Shown here: positions 17,723 to 27,800 of the stretch, in pieces
How positions within the stretch are numbered: the stretch's first letter is position 1
Layout of the letters: every line of letters starts with the position of its first letter
Program-made: the position numbers and the translations under genes
DNA from: DASQZK01 sp963764345
GTDB lineage: Bacteria; Bacteroidota; Bacteroidia; Bacteroidales; GCA-2748055
NCBI GenBank assembly: GCA_963764345.1
Contig: CAVXSF010000012.1
Location: 31,743-95,742, forward strand
Reading direction: 5' to 3'
Length of the DNA stretch: 64,000 nucleotides
Notes under the pieces: model-generated
The model's input: only the letters and a program-made list of their open reading frames with translations
Databases searched by the model: none
What the model was told of the DNA's origin: nothing

Positions 17723-19213
17723 TTAAACCAGTTTCCAGCCGTCACGATATGTATGTTTGATCATCTCAGCGGCAAAAGCCTTGGCATTGATCGTTTCACG
17801 TTTGGTATCGAACTTGGGATCGCCGTTGATCACGGTAAACTTATTGGATTTCACAATGTTTACCTCATCGTTGTCGGCGATGTTGGTGATCTTCATGCCT
17901 TCACCATCCCACTTCAGCGGGCGCTTGAGGTCCTGCAACCTGACAGCCAGGTTACCCATTACCACCATTTCGTTCAGCTTACCGGAGTAATCGAAGTTTG
18001 AACTGGTAGGGATCCTGTTTTCCGGACTTTCCTTGCAGGCACGTACCCAGTCCATTTCATGACTGGTCTCAACGCGGCGAAGGACTTTCGGAGCAACATA
18101 TTCCTTGGTAACTTCTTTTCCACCGATCCACAATCTCGGATTAGCACCATAACAACCGCACATGATCTTGCCTTTCGTTCCTTCCATGAGCACACCGCCA
18201 TTCCAGTCACCCATCAGTTCGCCATCGGCCAGTTCCGGCATCCTTTCGGGCATCATACCACCGTCGTACCAGGTTACATGAACAGCAGGCATCTTTACTT
18301 TATGGAATTTTTCCCTTTCGGGGAAGAAATAATCGACTATTTCTGACTGTGGTGCACTTTCCGTATTAAACAAGCTTGAACAGGCCTGAACCGTGTCCGG
18401 GTATTCAAGCCGGAGGCTCATAAATACAGGATCGAGAATATGGTTTGCCATATCGCCGAGAGCTCCTGTACCAAAATCCCACCAGCCACGCCAGTTCCAG
18501 GGAGTATATACTTCATGGTAAGGACGCATTTTTGCAGGTCCGATGAAAAGATCCCAGTCGAGGGTTTCGGGAACCCACATCCCCTTCTCCGGTCGCTCAA
18601 GTCCCTGGGGCCAAATGGGCCGGTTGGTCCAGGAGTGAACCCGGTCAACACTTCCGATGGCATCATTCCACAACCATTCACAAAGGATTCGTACGCCTTC
18701 GCCTGAATTTCCCTGGTTCCCCATTTGGGTTGCAACTTTATAATCATGGGCTTTCAACCTGAGCATCCTCGATTCGTAAACCGAATGTGTCAGAGGTTTC
18801 TGAACATAGACATGCTTGCCGAGTGACATGGCCGTCATGGCTGCAATGGCATGTGTATGGTCAGGGGTGGCCACAACAACAGCATCGATGCCGTCAGCCA
18901 TCTCGTCAAACATCTTGCGGAAATCTTTGTACTTCTTGGCATCGGGATAATCTTTAAATGCTTTGGCAGCATATGCCCAGTCCACATCACAAAGCGCTAC
19001 AATATTCTGGGATTTGAGATTGTTAATGTTAGAATGGCCCATCCCGCCAACACCAATGCCGGCAATATTTAACTTATCACTGGGAGCAACTCTCCCTTTT
19101 GCGCTGATAATACCACTTGGAAGAATGGTAAGTCCGGCAGCAGCAGTGGCTGAAGTGGCCAGGAAACGCCTTCTTGAGATTCCTCCTTTTTCAGGATTTT
19201 TCATATTAAACAT
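17723..19213 (-). CDS. Gfo/Idh/MocA-family oxidoreductase with twin-arginine signal
   Basis: A 496-residue protein exported by the Tat system: GGISRRRFLATSATAAAGLT gives the RR motif and hydrophobic core. The NAD(P) Rossmann part follows (LNIAGIGVGGMGHSNI; IVALCDVDW; AVVVATPDHTHAIAAMTAMS), with the catalytic HVYVQKPLTH containing the family Lys-Pro. The C-terminal domain carries WDLFIGPAKMRPYHEVYTPW, typical of the large secreted Bacteroidota subgroup that acts on glycosidic sugars (GH109-like oxidoreductases). Start may be 19213 or the ATG at 19204. It stands between a terminator and the GDP-fucose genes. Substrate is unknown. Confidence 0.88.
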   Translation of the reverse strand: MFNMKNPEKGGISRRRFLATSATAAAGLTILPSGIISAKGRVAPSDKLNIAGIGVGGMGHSNINNLKSQNIVALCDVDWAYAAKAFKDYPDAKKYKDFRKMFDEMADGIDAVVVATPDHTHAIAAMTAMSLGKHVYVQKPLTHSVYESRMLRLKAHDYKVATQMGNQGNSGEGVRILCEWLWNDAIGSVDRVHSWTNRPIWPQGLERPEKGMWVPETLDWDLFIGPAKMRPYHEVYTPWNWRGWWDFGTGALGDMANHILDPVFMSLRLEYPDTVQACSSLFNTESAPQSEIVDYFFPEREKFHKVKMPAVHVTWYDGGMMPERMPELADGELMGDWNGGVLMEGTKGKIMCGCYGANPRLWIGGKEVTKEYVAPKVLRRVETSHEMDWVRACKESPENRIPTSSNFDYSGKLNEMVVMGNLAVRLQDLKRPLKWDGEGMKITNIADNDEVNIVKSNKFTVINGDPKFDTKRETINAKAFAAEMIKHTYRDGWKLV

Positions 19214-19315
19214 TTTTATTTAGTTAATAAAATAGATACAGGTAATCATTTTGGATGAAACTGATCCGAAAGATAATTATTCAGAATAAAAAAACCTATA
19301 TCGTCCTGAATGTAT

Positions 19316-20419
19316 TTATGATATATAAGTCTGATATACTTGTCGGATGCCTTCTTCAAGACTAAGTTTTTCTTTCCACCCCAGAGAATGAAGCTTACTG
19401 ACATCCATCAGTTTCTGGCTGGTCCCGTCGGGTTTTAAACGGTCCCAGTCAATGAGCCCGTTGTATCCGGTGATACGTCGTACCAGCTCTACCAGTTCCC
19501 CGATCGTAATATCACGACCCGTGCCGATGTTTATGTGGGTGTTCCGGATATTTTTCACGGTCTGTTCGAACAACTTTTTATCAGGAACCAGGTCCGCAAA
19601 ATCAAGATTTTCAAAAATGTACACGCAGGCATCCGCCAGGTCGTCTGAATGAAGGAACTCCCTTCGCGGTGTCCCGGTGCCCCAGAACCTTACCGTCACC
19701 TCCTGTCCTTCTTTCGTAATCCCGTATTTATTCATCAACCCGGTCAGACTGGCTTCATTGGCTGATCCATCCGTGCCTTCAACCGGATACCGGTTAAAAT
19801 CCTTCCTGATCCCTTCCATGTCACCCTCAAGCAAACATTTGCCAAGATGAAGCTTCCGTATTACCGCCGGAAGGACATGCGACTTCTCCAGGTCGAAATT
19901 ATCATTCGGACCAAAGAGATTCGTAGGCATCACCGCGATAAAGTTGGTATTATACTGAAGATTGAAGGATTCGCACATTTTAATGCCGGCAATCTTTGCT
20001 ATGGCGTAAGGTTCATTGGTGTATTCCAGCTCAGATGTAAGCAGGTACTCTTCCTTAAGCGGCTGGGGCGCATCCTTCGGATAGATACAGGAGCTTCCCA
20101 GAAACAAGAGCTTCTTTACACCATATTTATATGCATGGTAAATGACATTATTCTGTATCTGGATGTTATCGTAAATAAAATCGGCCCGGTAAATATTATT
20201 GGCCATTATGCCCCCAACCTTTGCGGCAGCAAGAAAAATATAATCCGGCTTTTCCCTGGAGAAAAATGCATCAACGGCCGGAGTGTCCATCAGATCGAGT
20301 TCCTCATACGACCTGAAAAGCAGGTTGGAATAACCTTTTTCTTTGAGTTTTCTCACCAGGGCCGAGCCAACCAGACCCAGATGACCTGCAACGTATATCT
20401 TAGCTGATTTGGAAATCAT
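19316..20419 (-). CDS. fcl: GDP-L-fucose synthase
   Basis: Epimerises and reduces GDP-4-keto-6-deoxy-mannose to GDP-L-fucose. The 367-residue short-chain dehydrogenase has the NADPH motif VAGHLGLVGSALVRKL, the conserved AAAKVGGIMANN, the catalytic FLGSSCIYPKDAPQP with Ser, and YAIAKIAG with the Tyr-x3-Lys pair. MPTNLFGPNDNFDLEKSHVLP is characteristic of Fcl/WcaG. It is longer than the E. coli enzyme (321 aa) because of a Bacteroidota-typical insert around GTDGSANEASLTG. The ATG at 20419 is chosen over the adjacent GTG. It follows gmd by 45 bp in one transcription unit. Confidence 0.95.
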   Translation of the reverse strand: MISKSAKIYVAGHLGLVGSALVRKLKEKGYSNLLFRSYEELDLMDTPAVDAFFSREKPDYIFLAAAKVGGIMANNIYRADFIYDNIQIQNNVIYHAYKYGVKKLLFLGSSCIYPKDAPQPLKEEYLLTSELEYTNEPYAIAKIAGIKMCESFNLQYNTNFIAVMPTNLFGPNDNFDLEKSHVLPAVIRKLHLGKCLLEGDMEGIRKDFNRYPVEGTDGSANEASLTGLMNKYGITKEGQEVTVRFWGTGTPRREFLHSDDLADACVYIFENLDFADLVPDKKLFEQTVKNIRNTHINIGTGRDITIGELVELVRRITGYNGLIDWDRLKPDGTSQKLMDVSKLHSLGWKEKLSLEEGIRQVYQTYIS

Positions 20420-20464
20420 CACCTTATCATGTATGATTATTGGTTAAAAAAGCGTACATAATGT

Positions 20465-21595
20465 TTATTCAAAAGAATGGTTAACCTTATGGCCCATGTC
20501 AGACAATGCTTTATCCCTGGCCATAAGTTTCAGATCGCTGCTGATCATCTCACTGACAAGGTCCTGCAGTTCATATTCAGGCTTCCATCCGAGTTTTTGC
20601 ATGATCTTATCAGGATTGCCAATAAGAAGATCAACTTCGGTAGGGCGGAAATAATTCGGATCGATTTCAACAACACACTGGCCGATGGATTTCCGGTCGA
20701 GAACACATCCTTCCGGAAGATTCCCTACCTCAGAAATATAGCCTTTTTCCCCAACACCTGTTCCCCTGAATTCAACTTCGATACCTACTTCCCGGAAAGC
20801 CAGCCCGACAAAATCGCGCACCGAAGTGGTGATGCCCGTAGCAACAACATAATCATCGGCTATATCCTGCTGCAGAATCATATACATTGCCCTGACGTAA
20901 TCTTTGGCGTGTCCCCAGTCTCTTTTGGCTGAGAGGTTTCCCAAAAAGATCTTTTCCGTGAGACCCAGGACGATCTGAGATACGCCCCGTGTAATTTTCC
21001 TCGTGACAAAAGTCTCTCCGCGTATCGGTGATTCATGGTTGAAAAGAATACCGTTACAGGCATAAATATTATAGGCTTCCCGGTAGTTTACCGTTATCCA
21101 GTAACCGTAAAGCTTAGCCACTGCATACGGGCTCCTTGGATAAAACGGGGTCTTCTCACTCTGAGGGACCTCCTGAACCAGCCCGTAAAGTTCGCTTGTC
21201 GAAGCCTGGTAAAATCTGGTTTTTTTCTCCAAACCGAGAAGCCTGATTGCCTCAAGTAAACGCAAAGCACCAATACCATCGGCATTAGCTGTATATTCAG
21301 GCGTTTCAAACGAAACCTGGACATGACTCATCGCTCCCAGGTTGTAAATTTCGTCGGGCTGGGTTTCCTGAATAATCCGGATCAGATTGGTAGAATCGGT
21401 AAGATCCCCGTAATGAAGAAAAAACCGTTTGTCTTTTTCATGCGGATCCTGATACAAATGATCAATCCTGTGGGTGTTGAACAGCGAACTTCTTCGCTTG
21501 ATCCCATGAACGATATACCCTTTCTCCAGCAACAATTCTGCAAGGTATGCTCCGTCCTGTCCGGTAATGCCCGTGATTAATGCGGTCTTTGCCAT
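20465..21595 (-). CDS. gmd: GDP-mannose 4,6-dehydratase
   Basis: Converts GDP-mannose to GDP-4-keto-6-deoxy-mannose, the first step to GDP-fucose. The 376-residue SDR enzyme shows GITGQDGAYLAELLLEKGY (nucleotide binding), HYGDLTDSTNLIRII, YNLGAMSHVQVSFE and STSELYGLVQEVPQSE (catalytic Ser/Thr and Glu). It also has SPYAVAKLYGYWI (Tyr-x3-Lys) and NHESPIRGETFVTRKITRG. Length and motifs are standard. The 293 bp upstream (21596-21888) hold no gene; they should contain its promoter, although no perfect TAnnTTTG was found there. Confidence 0.96.
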   Translation of the reverse strand: MAKTALITGITGQDGAYLAELLLEKGYIVHGIKRRSSLFNTHRIDHLYQDPHEKDKRFFLHYGDLTDSTNLIRIIQETQPDEIYNLGAMSHVQVSFETPEYTANADGIGALRLLEAIRLLGLEKKTRFYQASTSELYGLVQEVPQSEKTPFYPRSPYAVAKLYGYWITVNYREAYNIYACNGILFNHESPIRGETFVTRKITRGVSQIVLGLTEKIFLGNLSAKRDWGHAKDYVRAMYMILQQDIADDYVVATGITTSVRDFVGLAFREVGIEVEFRGTGVGEKGYISEVGNLPEGCVLDRKSIGQCVVEIDPNYFRPTEVDLLIGNPDKIMQKLGWKPEYELQDLVSEMISSDLKLMARDKALSDMGHKVNHSFE

Positions 21596-21888
21596 ATAAT
21601 TGGAAAGTTAGAATTTAATTTTCTGTTTCCCGGGAACGCCCTGGTCACATCAGACCTTGCCGGGATTACTCCGGTAAAAAATACAATCACATCGTCCCGT
21701 CCTTCAAAACGATCTATAAAGGTACGAAGTTCATGGAAATATACCCTGTTCCGAAAACATAAACTATGAAATCACCTCCGGTACCAGTGCAATGGGACAT
21801 TCTTACAATATGCACTACCGGAAAAGACCGTACTGAAATCAGAGCCGGCCCCCCGTTCTCATCTGTTGTCAAAGGATGAAGGGATTAA

Positions 21889-23334
21889 TTAATGACCAGA
21901 GGCGAACAAAACAGTCCGGATCGTCTTGATCAGCAGGCTGAAGTCCTTCCAAAGAGACCAGTTATCAATATACTGAAGATCAAGTTGCATCCAGCGTTCG
22001 AATTTAACCTCATTCCTGTTCGGAATGACCTGCCAGGTACAGGTGATACCGGGCTTTACTGAAAGCCGGCGTAACTGCCACCTTTCGTAATTGACCACTT
22101 CCGAAGCCAGCGGCGGACGCGGACCAATCAGTGACATTTCTCCCCTGAAAACATTGTAAAGCTGGGGTAATTCATCCAGGCCGGTCTTTCTCAGTATCTT
22201 ACCAATGCGTGTGATCCGAGGGTCATTCTTTATTTTGAAGACAGGACCATCCATTTCATTCAAGGCCTTTAATTCCGAAAGGCTGCCTTCAGCACCGGTG
22301 TACATCGACCTGAACTTATAAAGCGTAAACCTGCGTCCGCGTAAACCTACCCTCTCCTGTTTGAATAAAACAGGACCCCTTGAATCAATCTTAATAAGAA
22401 TGCCAATTAAGAGGAGCAACGGTGAAAAAAAGATTAAAAGCAAAAATGAGAAGTACAGGTCGGTTACCATCTTGTAAAACAACGATAAATTACTGGAGGG
22501 AGTATCGATAAGAGTAAGCATTTCAGCATTGTTCAGCGTGTAAAGCTGTATGCCTGAAGTTTTTAACGTCGAAAGGCCTGATTGAAGCCTGAAGATCACT
22601 CCAACTTCATTACATATGCGTGTAATCTCCTTCAGATAACTCTTGCTTATATTACTCTTTGCAAGAATGACCTCATCAATCACTTCATGATCAAGAACCT
22701 CTTTAAGATTGGCAGACTCGGGGAGAACAGGAATTTCTGACCCAAATTTGTACCCGATGACCTTTGAGTCTGAGAATATTTTCACAATCTCAAAACCCCA
22801 GTCTTTGTTGGCCATAATTTTCTCGATAAGACCCTCGGTATGCGAATCGGCTATAACAATGACCTTATGCAAATCGTAGCCCTTAGCCCGGTAGGTTTTG
22901 TACATCTTGTAGGTGAATACCCTCAGATGAAACAAGACAAAAAAGTTTATCCCGGCATAAAAGAACAGAAAAAAAGCATCCACCGAAGTATAACCTAAGA
23001 GATACTTTAAGGTAAATAGAATGAACAACTCCAGGAAAGCTACCCTTGCAAAATTGAAAAAGATCTGAATGTATCTCTGTGTCCTTGGAAGTTTTGCAAT
23101 TATAGTGAGCCGGTATAACAGAACCCAGGAAATGATGTTATATAAACCTAAAAGGAGATATTCACTGGTAAATCCTGCCCTCATGCTGAACAGACTCTTC
23201 CAAAGAAATAAGGAGAATAAATAAACACAGCTGACAATAAACAGCTCAAAAATTAATAGATGCCTTTTTCGTCCTTCAACACGATTAGACAAATATATTG
23301 AAGATATCTTATTATGAAAATCCGCAGATGTCAT
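21889..23334 (-). CDS. Polyprenyl-phosphate sugar phosphotransferase (WbaP/WcaJ type), priming enzyme
   Basis: Transfers the first sugar phosphate to undecaprenyl phosphate and starts repeat-unit assembly. The 481-residue protein has four N-terminal membrane helices (about residues 28-125), a Rossmann-like central domain (KVIVIADSHTEGLIEKI), a fifth hydrophobic segment (LYFSFLLLIFFSPLLLL), and the catalytic bacterial sugar transferase domain. The last is marked by GPVLFKQERVG, LYKFRSMYTGAEG, RKTGLDELPQLYNVFRGE and MSLIGPRPP. Length matches the five-helix PHPT family. The sugar used cannot be told from sequence. Confidence 0.93.
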   Translation of the reverse strand: MTSADFHNKISSIYLSNRVEGRKRHLLIFELFIVSCVYLFSLFLWKSLFSMRAGFTSEYLLLGLYNIISWVLLYRLTIIAKLPRTQRYIQIFFNFARVAFLELFILFTLKYLLGYTSVDAFFLFFYAGINFFVLFHLRVFTYKMYKTYRAKGYDLHKVIVIADSHTEGLIEKIMANKDWGFEIVKIFSDSKVIGYKFGSEIPVLPESANLKEVLDHEVIDEVILAKSNISKSYLKEITRICNEVGVIFRLQSGLSTLKTSGIQLYTLNNAEMLTLIDTPSSNLSLFYKMVTDLYFSFLLLIFFSPLLLLIGILIKIDSRGPVLFKQERVGLRGRRFTLYKFRSMYTGAEGSLSELKALNEMDGPVFKIKNDPRITRIGKILRKTGLDELPQLYNVFRGEMSLIGPRPPLASEVVNYERWQLRRLSVKPGITCTWQVIPNRNEVKFERWMQLDLQYIDNWSLWKDFSLLIKTIRTVLFASGH

Positions 23335-23533
23335 ATATATAGGATTAGTAGATCCGAAATTACGTTATTTTTAAACATGAACAAAAATTATTTGATAAAC
23401 ATCTGTTTTCAAGCAATGAGCGTACAAAGATGAAGGGTTTTGGGAATGAATCTACGAACCCTGTAGTCATAGGTTTTATGCGTCCGGGAAGTCCGGGATG
23501 ATATAAAAAAGCCGGCCGGCGGCAATCTTCAGG

Positions 23534-24574
23534 TTAACTGCCATGATGTTCCCCGTGGGTGAGGGATTGAAGGGGTAAAAGGATGAATTTGTAATAGAGA
23601 TAGGCTGCGATTTGTTTTGACACAAAAAACACAGCGGACCATTCAGGCAGTTTGTGATACACGTCAGGAAGGGCAATGATCCCGATCCGGCGCTGATGGC
23701 TCAGTACCTTTTTGTAAGTCAGCCATGTCCTCCTCGAATGGACTCCGTAACTGACAACATTAATCCCCTTGATCTTATACCCGGAATGATCAAGCCAGTT
23801 CTGTAAGGCAACAACACTATGATAGGTACGGTTGAGATTTGTCTTATAGCCGGGTACGGAAATGATTTTGTCCGGTTCAATGCCTAGACGGATCAATTCT
23901 GAACGGGCCTGCCCGGCATAGGAATCAGAATTTCTTTCCTCCCTCCGTATTCCGTCAAGTCGTGATATGTCATAGTCAGCCTTCAGGGAATATGGCCTGA
24001 AAGATGTATTGTCAATAAACAACCCGGTAACAAACAAATTCCTGTCCCCGTACGAAGATTTGTCATTGTCAAACTGGATAAGAACAGAATCCAGTTCTGA
24101 TATTGCACCTTTCCAGACTATTTCATAGGTTCTGACCCGTTTCTCTGTTTTGAAGCCCGTGATCAGTGAATCATTCACCCAAAAATTGAAATGTGCGGCA
24201 TCCCTGCCCGGAAGAGAGCTATACGCTTTTACGCCCAGGTGATGGATTTTAACCCTTTGATCGGTGGAATCCGGACATTTGGGATAAAAGATCAGGTACC
24301 CGTTCTGATCCAGCTCATATTCATCCGGCACCATATTTCCGGTCGTAATGATATAATCATAGTGATTCCGCTTAAATTCAGCACAAGCCTGTTTCAGGCT
24401 CGACACTTGCAACCAACCCTCAATCACCAGGGTATTAGCTTTGACCCGTTCGGTTTTAGCCAGAAAATGTGAGAAAAAAAGCAACGCGGGATAATACATC
24501 AAAACCAGGAAAATGACTATGCCTGCAATGATCCTGTTTCTTCTCATATGGTTTTTGGTTTTCTTAGCTTCCAT
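23534..24574 (-). CDS. YdcF/SanA (DUF218)-like membrane protein with inserted carbohydrate-binding-like domain
   Basis: A 346-residue protein. One membrane helix (about residues 15-35) leads into a split DUF218 domain: ANTLVIEGWLQVSSLKQAC and YDYIITTG before the insert, then ARSELIRLGIEPDKIISVPG, NRTYHSVVALQNWL and INVVSYGVHSRRTWLTYKKV after it. Between them, residues about 105-205, is a beta-rich insert (HLGVKAYSSLPGRDAAHFNF; VLIQFDNDKSSYGDRNLFVT) resembling the calcium-dependent CBM36/CBM60 family. The Asn/Asp-rich FDNDKS...GDRNLFV segment corresponds to its ligand loop. Such YdcF-type proteins often sit in exopolysaccharide loci; this one probably acts on envelope or lipid-linked glycans. 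The catalytic role is unknown. Confidence 0.75.
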   Translation of the reverse strand: MEAKKTKNHMRRNRIIAGIVIFLVLMYYPALLFFSHFLAKTERVKANTLVIEGWLQVSSLKQACAEFKRNHYDYIITTGNMVPDEYELDQNGYLIFYPKCPDSTDQRVKIHHLGVKAYSSLPGRDAAHFNFWVNDSLITGFKTEKRVRTYEIVWKGAISELDSVLIQFDNDKSSYGDRNLFVTGLFIDNTSFRPYSLKADYDISRLDGIRREERNSDSYAGQARSELIRLGIEPDKIISVPGYKTNLNRTYHSVVALQNWLDHSGYKIKGINVVSYGVHSRRTWLTYKKVLSHQRRIGIIALPDVYHKLPEWSAVFFVSKQIAAYLYYKFILLPLQSLTHGEHHGS

Positions 24575-24828
24575 TTAGAATCTTCACGGATTAAGGATGA
24601 CTTCCGTTCCATCCGGCTTTTCTCTGCATATCCGAAAGGAGGTAACATATGACCGGGTAGTTGGGGTATGAAGACATTCTGCCTTCCATTGATGACATTT
24701 CAATAAACAAGGATCTGTGGCTTTAGTTCGGGTGAAAAAAGTACCTGAATAACCGGTTTCATAAGGCAGAAAAAGGGCCACAACGAGCCGGTTAAAGTCA
24801 TCATTGTGGCCCGGTATCTCTTTCACTT

Positions 24829-27800
24829 TCAATTTTTCATAACAACGAGCTTGGTGACGCTCCAGGTGGTTCCCCTGCTGTTCCTTACTCTTACAAAATA
24901 CAAACCTTTGTTCAGGGCATTCAAACCCAGCTGTTTTTCACTCTCGTTTTCGTACATGGGTTCGCTGATCACAATTCTTCCACTAAGATCAAGGATTTCA
25001 ACGATACACTTTTCATGGTTTTCCGGGCTGATCCGGACATTTAGAATATCGGATGCCGGATTAGGATATATGCTGATACCGGGACCAGCAAGCCTAATCT
25101 CTTTCACCCCGGTGGTAATTTTTGAAGTGTCATTTGTCACTGCCTGATATACCTCCTGTGAAATGTCGCTCTGAATGAAAGCGGCAACCCTGACCATATC
25201 GGCATTAAATACGTTCTGATAATTCCAGTGATATTGATATTGCAGCGACTGTCCCTTGTTCCAGCTGTCGAATACAGCGGTACCGGCAGCATTGGGAAGC
25301 ATATCTTTCGTAACATTAAGGAAACTGGACTCCCCGTTTATCGTATTGACGTTATTGATTAGCTTCTCAAAAATTACAACCTGAATGATTCTTTCTTCCT
25401 GGGGCAATTCTTTTTGAGCCGTAACAGTCACATCCGCATCAAGCTGGTTATCGCCATAGGTCACCTTAAGATCGATATTGAATTCAGGATCTTCAAGCGA
25501 TTGAAGTTTGATATCCTTTGCTGCAAGCGATGAAGAGATATAGTCGAAGCGTAAAGAATTGTCCGTCCCCCCGTCAAGGACCGAGAAGGGAACAGTGGTA
25601 ATACCATAGAACAGCACCCTGGTAGCCGGCATGGCAGGATTCAGGAGGTTCAAAGGATCATTGCCGGGAAATTCGGTGTGATACTCAAGCTTGACCACGT
25701 CATCGAAGAACCGGTTATACAATGGGTTAACCTCTGCGTCAACCGTCTTGCTTTTACTGCTGGATGAATTGGTAAAATGTTCCAGCAATACATTCCGCGT
25801 CCGGGAACTGATCTTCATATTGTCAAAAGCAAAGCCTTCTTCACCGGCTGCGGTATGAGGAGAGCCGTAGAAGAGACGGAACTGTACGTTTGTCTTCCCT
25901 GACAGAAAATCAAGATCATGTCTGGCGTTGATCCATCCGCTTCCGGTTCCCGTATAGCTGTTACCGGTCCAGCCGGTATCCTGTCCTGCCGGCATCCAGC
26001 CGATCTGGTCCGAGTCATACCAGTTAATTCCGTCACCGGGCATCCCGACATTTCGCCATTTCAGACTACTGTCGGATTTTGCCTGAAGCACTACACCCTC
26101 GTTTCCGCCTTCGAGGCTTTTATAAATATCCATGGTTATCATGGGTTTTTCGACACTGCTGAAATCGAAACACGGTGAGATAATATACGACTGCTCGGAA
26201 ACCGGATTGCCGGGAGGTACGATATGCCATGCGGGGGTTTGATTTGAACCTGCATGACTGTAATCAACCGCACTGTAATCCCAGCTGTTGTACCCGGATG
26301 TGTCAGCCATATCCGTCGTCCAGAAACCATTGTCACTGTTGAAATCCTGGGTATACGGGAAGGTGGTCTTAAGATCGATAACCGGTTTGAGAGAAATAAC
26401 CCTTTCTGCCGTATCCCCACAACCTCCGCTCGTTTCGGTATAAAGTCTGACAGTATAATTATCTATACTATTGAATGTATAGTAAACAGAATCATTATTG
26501 TTTTTGGTGATATTACCCCCGGAATTCACGAAGGTCCACTCATATTTGGTAATCGGTTCCGTACTTTTCATCTGGCTGATGAACAGTGTGGGCGCGCCCT
26601 CATTGAAACATTCACTGGCCCATGCAAATGAACCAACAGGCCTGGTATGGAACTGTATGGCTTTACTTAAGGTGTCGGCACAACCTTGTGTGGTTTCCCC
26701 GATGAGTCTAATGGTATGAATTCCTCCTGTCATAAACACGTGTTCCGGCTCCTCCATGAGGCTTGTGTTCTTTGTTCCGCTGGTAGGATCACCAAAATTC
26801 CAGCTCCAGCCGGAAACCATGTCCTTGTTGACCGTCGCATTGGCAAAGGAAATAGTATCCTGGGTGCTGATGCACATTTTATCGACGGAAAAATCAACAT
26901 TGGGAGCAAAATTGATTTTTATCGTATCGGAAACGGATTTTGAACAGCCGTGAGCTGAGGAACTTGTTGCGGTGATAATGTTGCTTCCGACATTTGCACC
27001 GGAAGGATTGAAAAAGAATCCGTCACCCACAGTGCCGGTAACACCTGGGCCCTGGAAAACAGCCGTACTTATATTGCTGGTCAGTGCTACCGTCGGTGCA
27101 TTCTGGCAGTATTCACTAGCGGTTGGTGTTAAAATAGTTGGCTGGCTGACAGTTTCGACCAGGAAATCTTTGGTAAGACTCAGGGGAATGATATCGACAT
27201 ATTCATAAACCACCGTGTAATTTCCAACAGCCAGTACCTGCGGATTGACCTGTGCGGTGTTGTTTCCGTTATCGGTCAGCCCCGTTACTTCATCACCGGC
27301 TGAGTCAAGCAACTTGAATGATCCGGTAGTTCCCGTACCGTTGACAGCGGTAACGCTGAAAGGATCATTGAAATCACAGTAAACGGTCTTGGGTATGAAG
27401 ATATCCCCTTTGGCTCCAAGTACAAATACCATGGCACTATCCTTACTTACGCATCCGGATGGATTTGTATAGGTATAAAATATGGTATGCGGCGAATTTG
27501 TGGTATCTGCCACAGCCGGATCAAAATAACCGGTGGAACTGTTTACTCCGGGACCGGAAAACGTCCCGCCCGAAATGCTGGCCTCCAACAAAACCGGCGG
27601 GTCAAGAATATTATATGCCGCGGCGAGATTTATGATCTGTACGTCTGTCCTGGCGTTAACGGTTACTTTTGCAGAACCACTGCCGGTATTCGTGACTCCA
27701 TTGACATCGGTAACTTCTGTGACAGTAAAGGTAGTGGTTGTCGTTGGCGTGATAATAATCTGGTACGATGCAGTGTTTATATCCGTATAATCATTCGTCG

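Noticed and set aside
24584..24832. 82-residue minus-strand frame between the YdcF-like gene and the InlB-repeat gene
   Set aside because: It has no recognisable domain, signal or promoter and a composition unlike coding sequence; probably chance.
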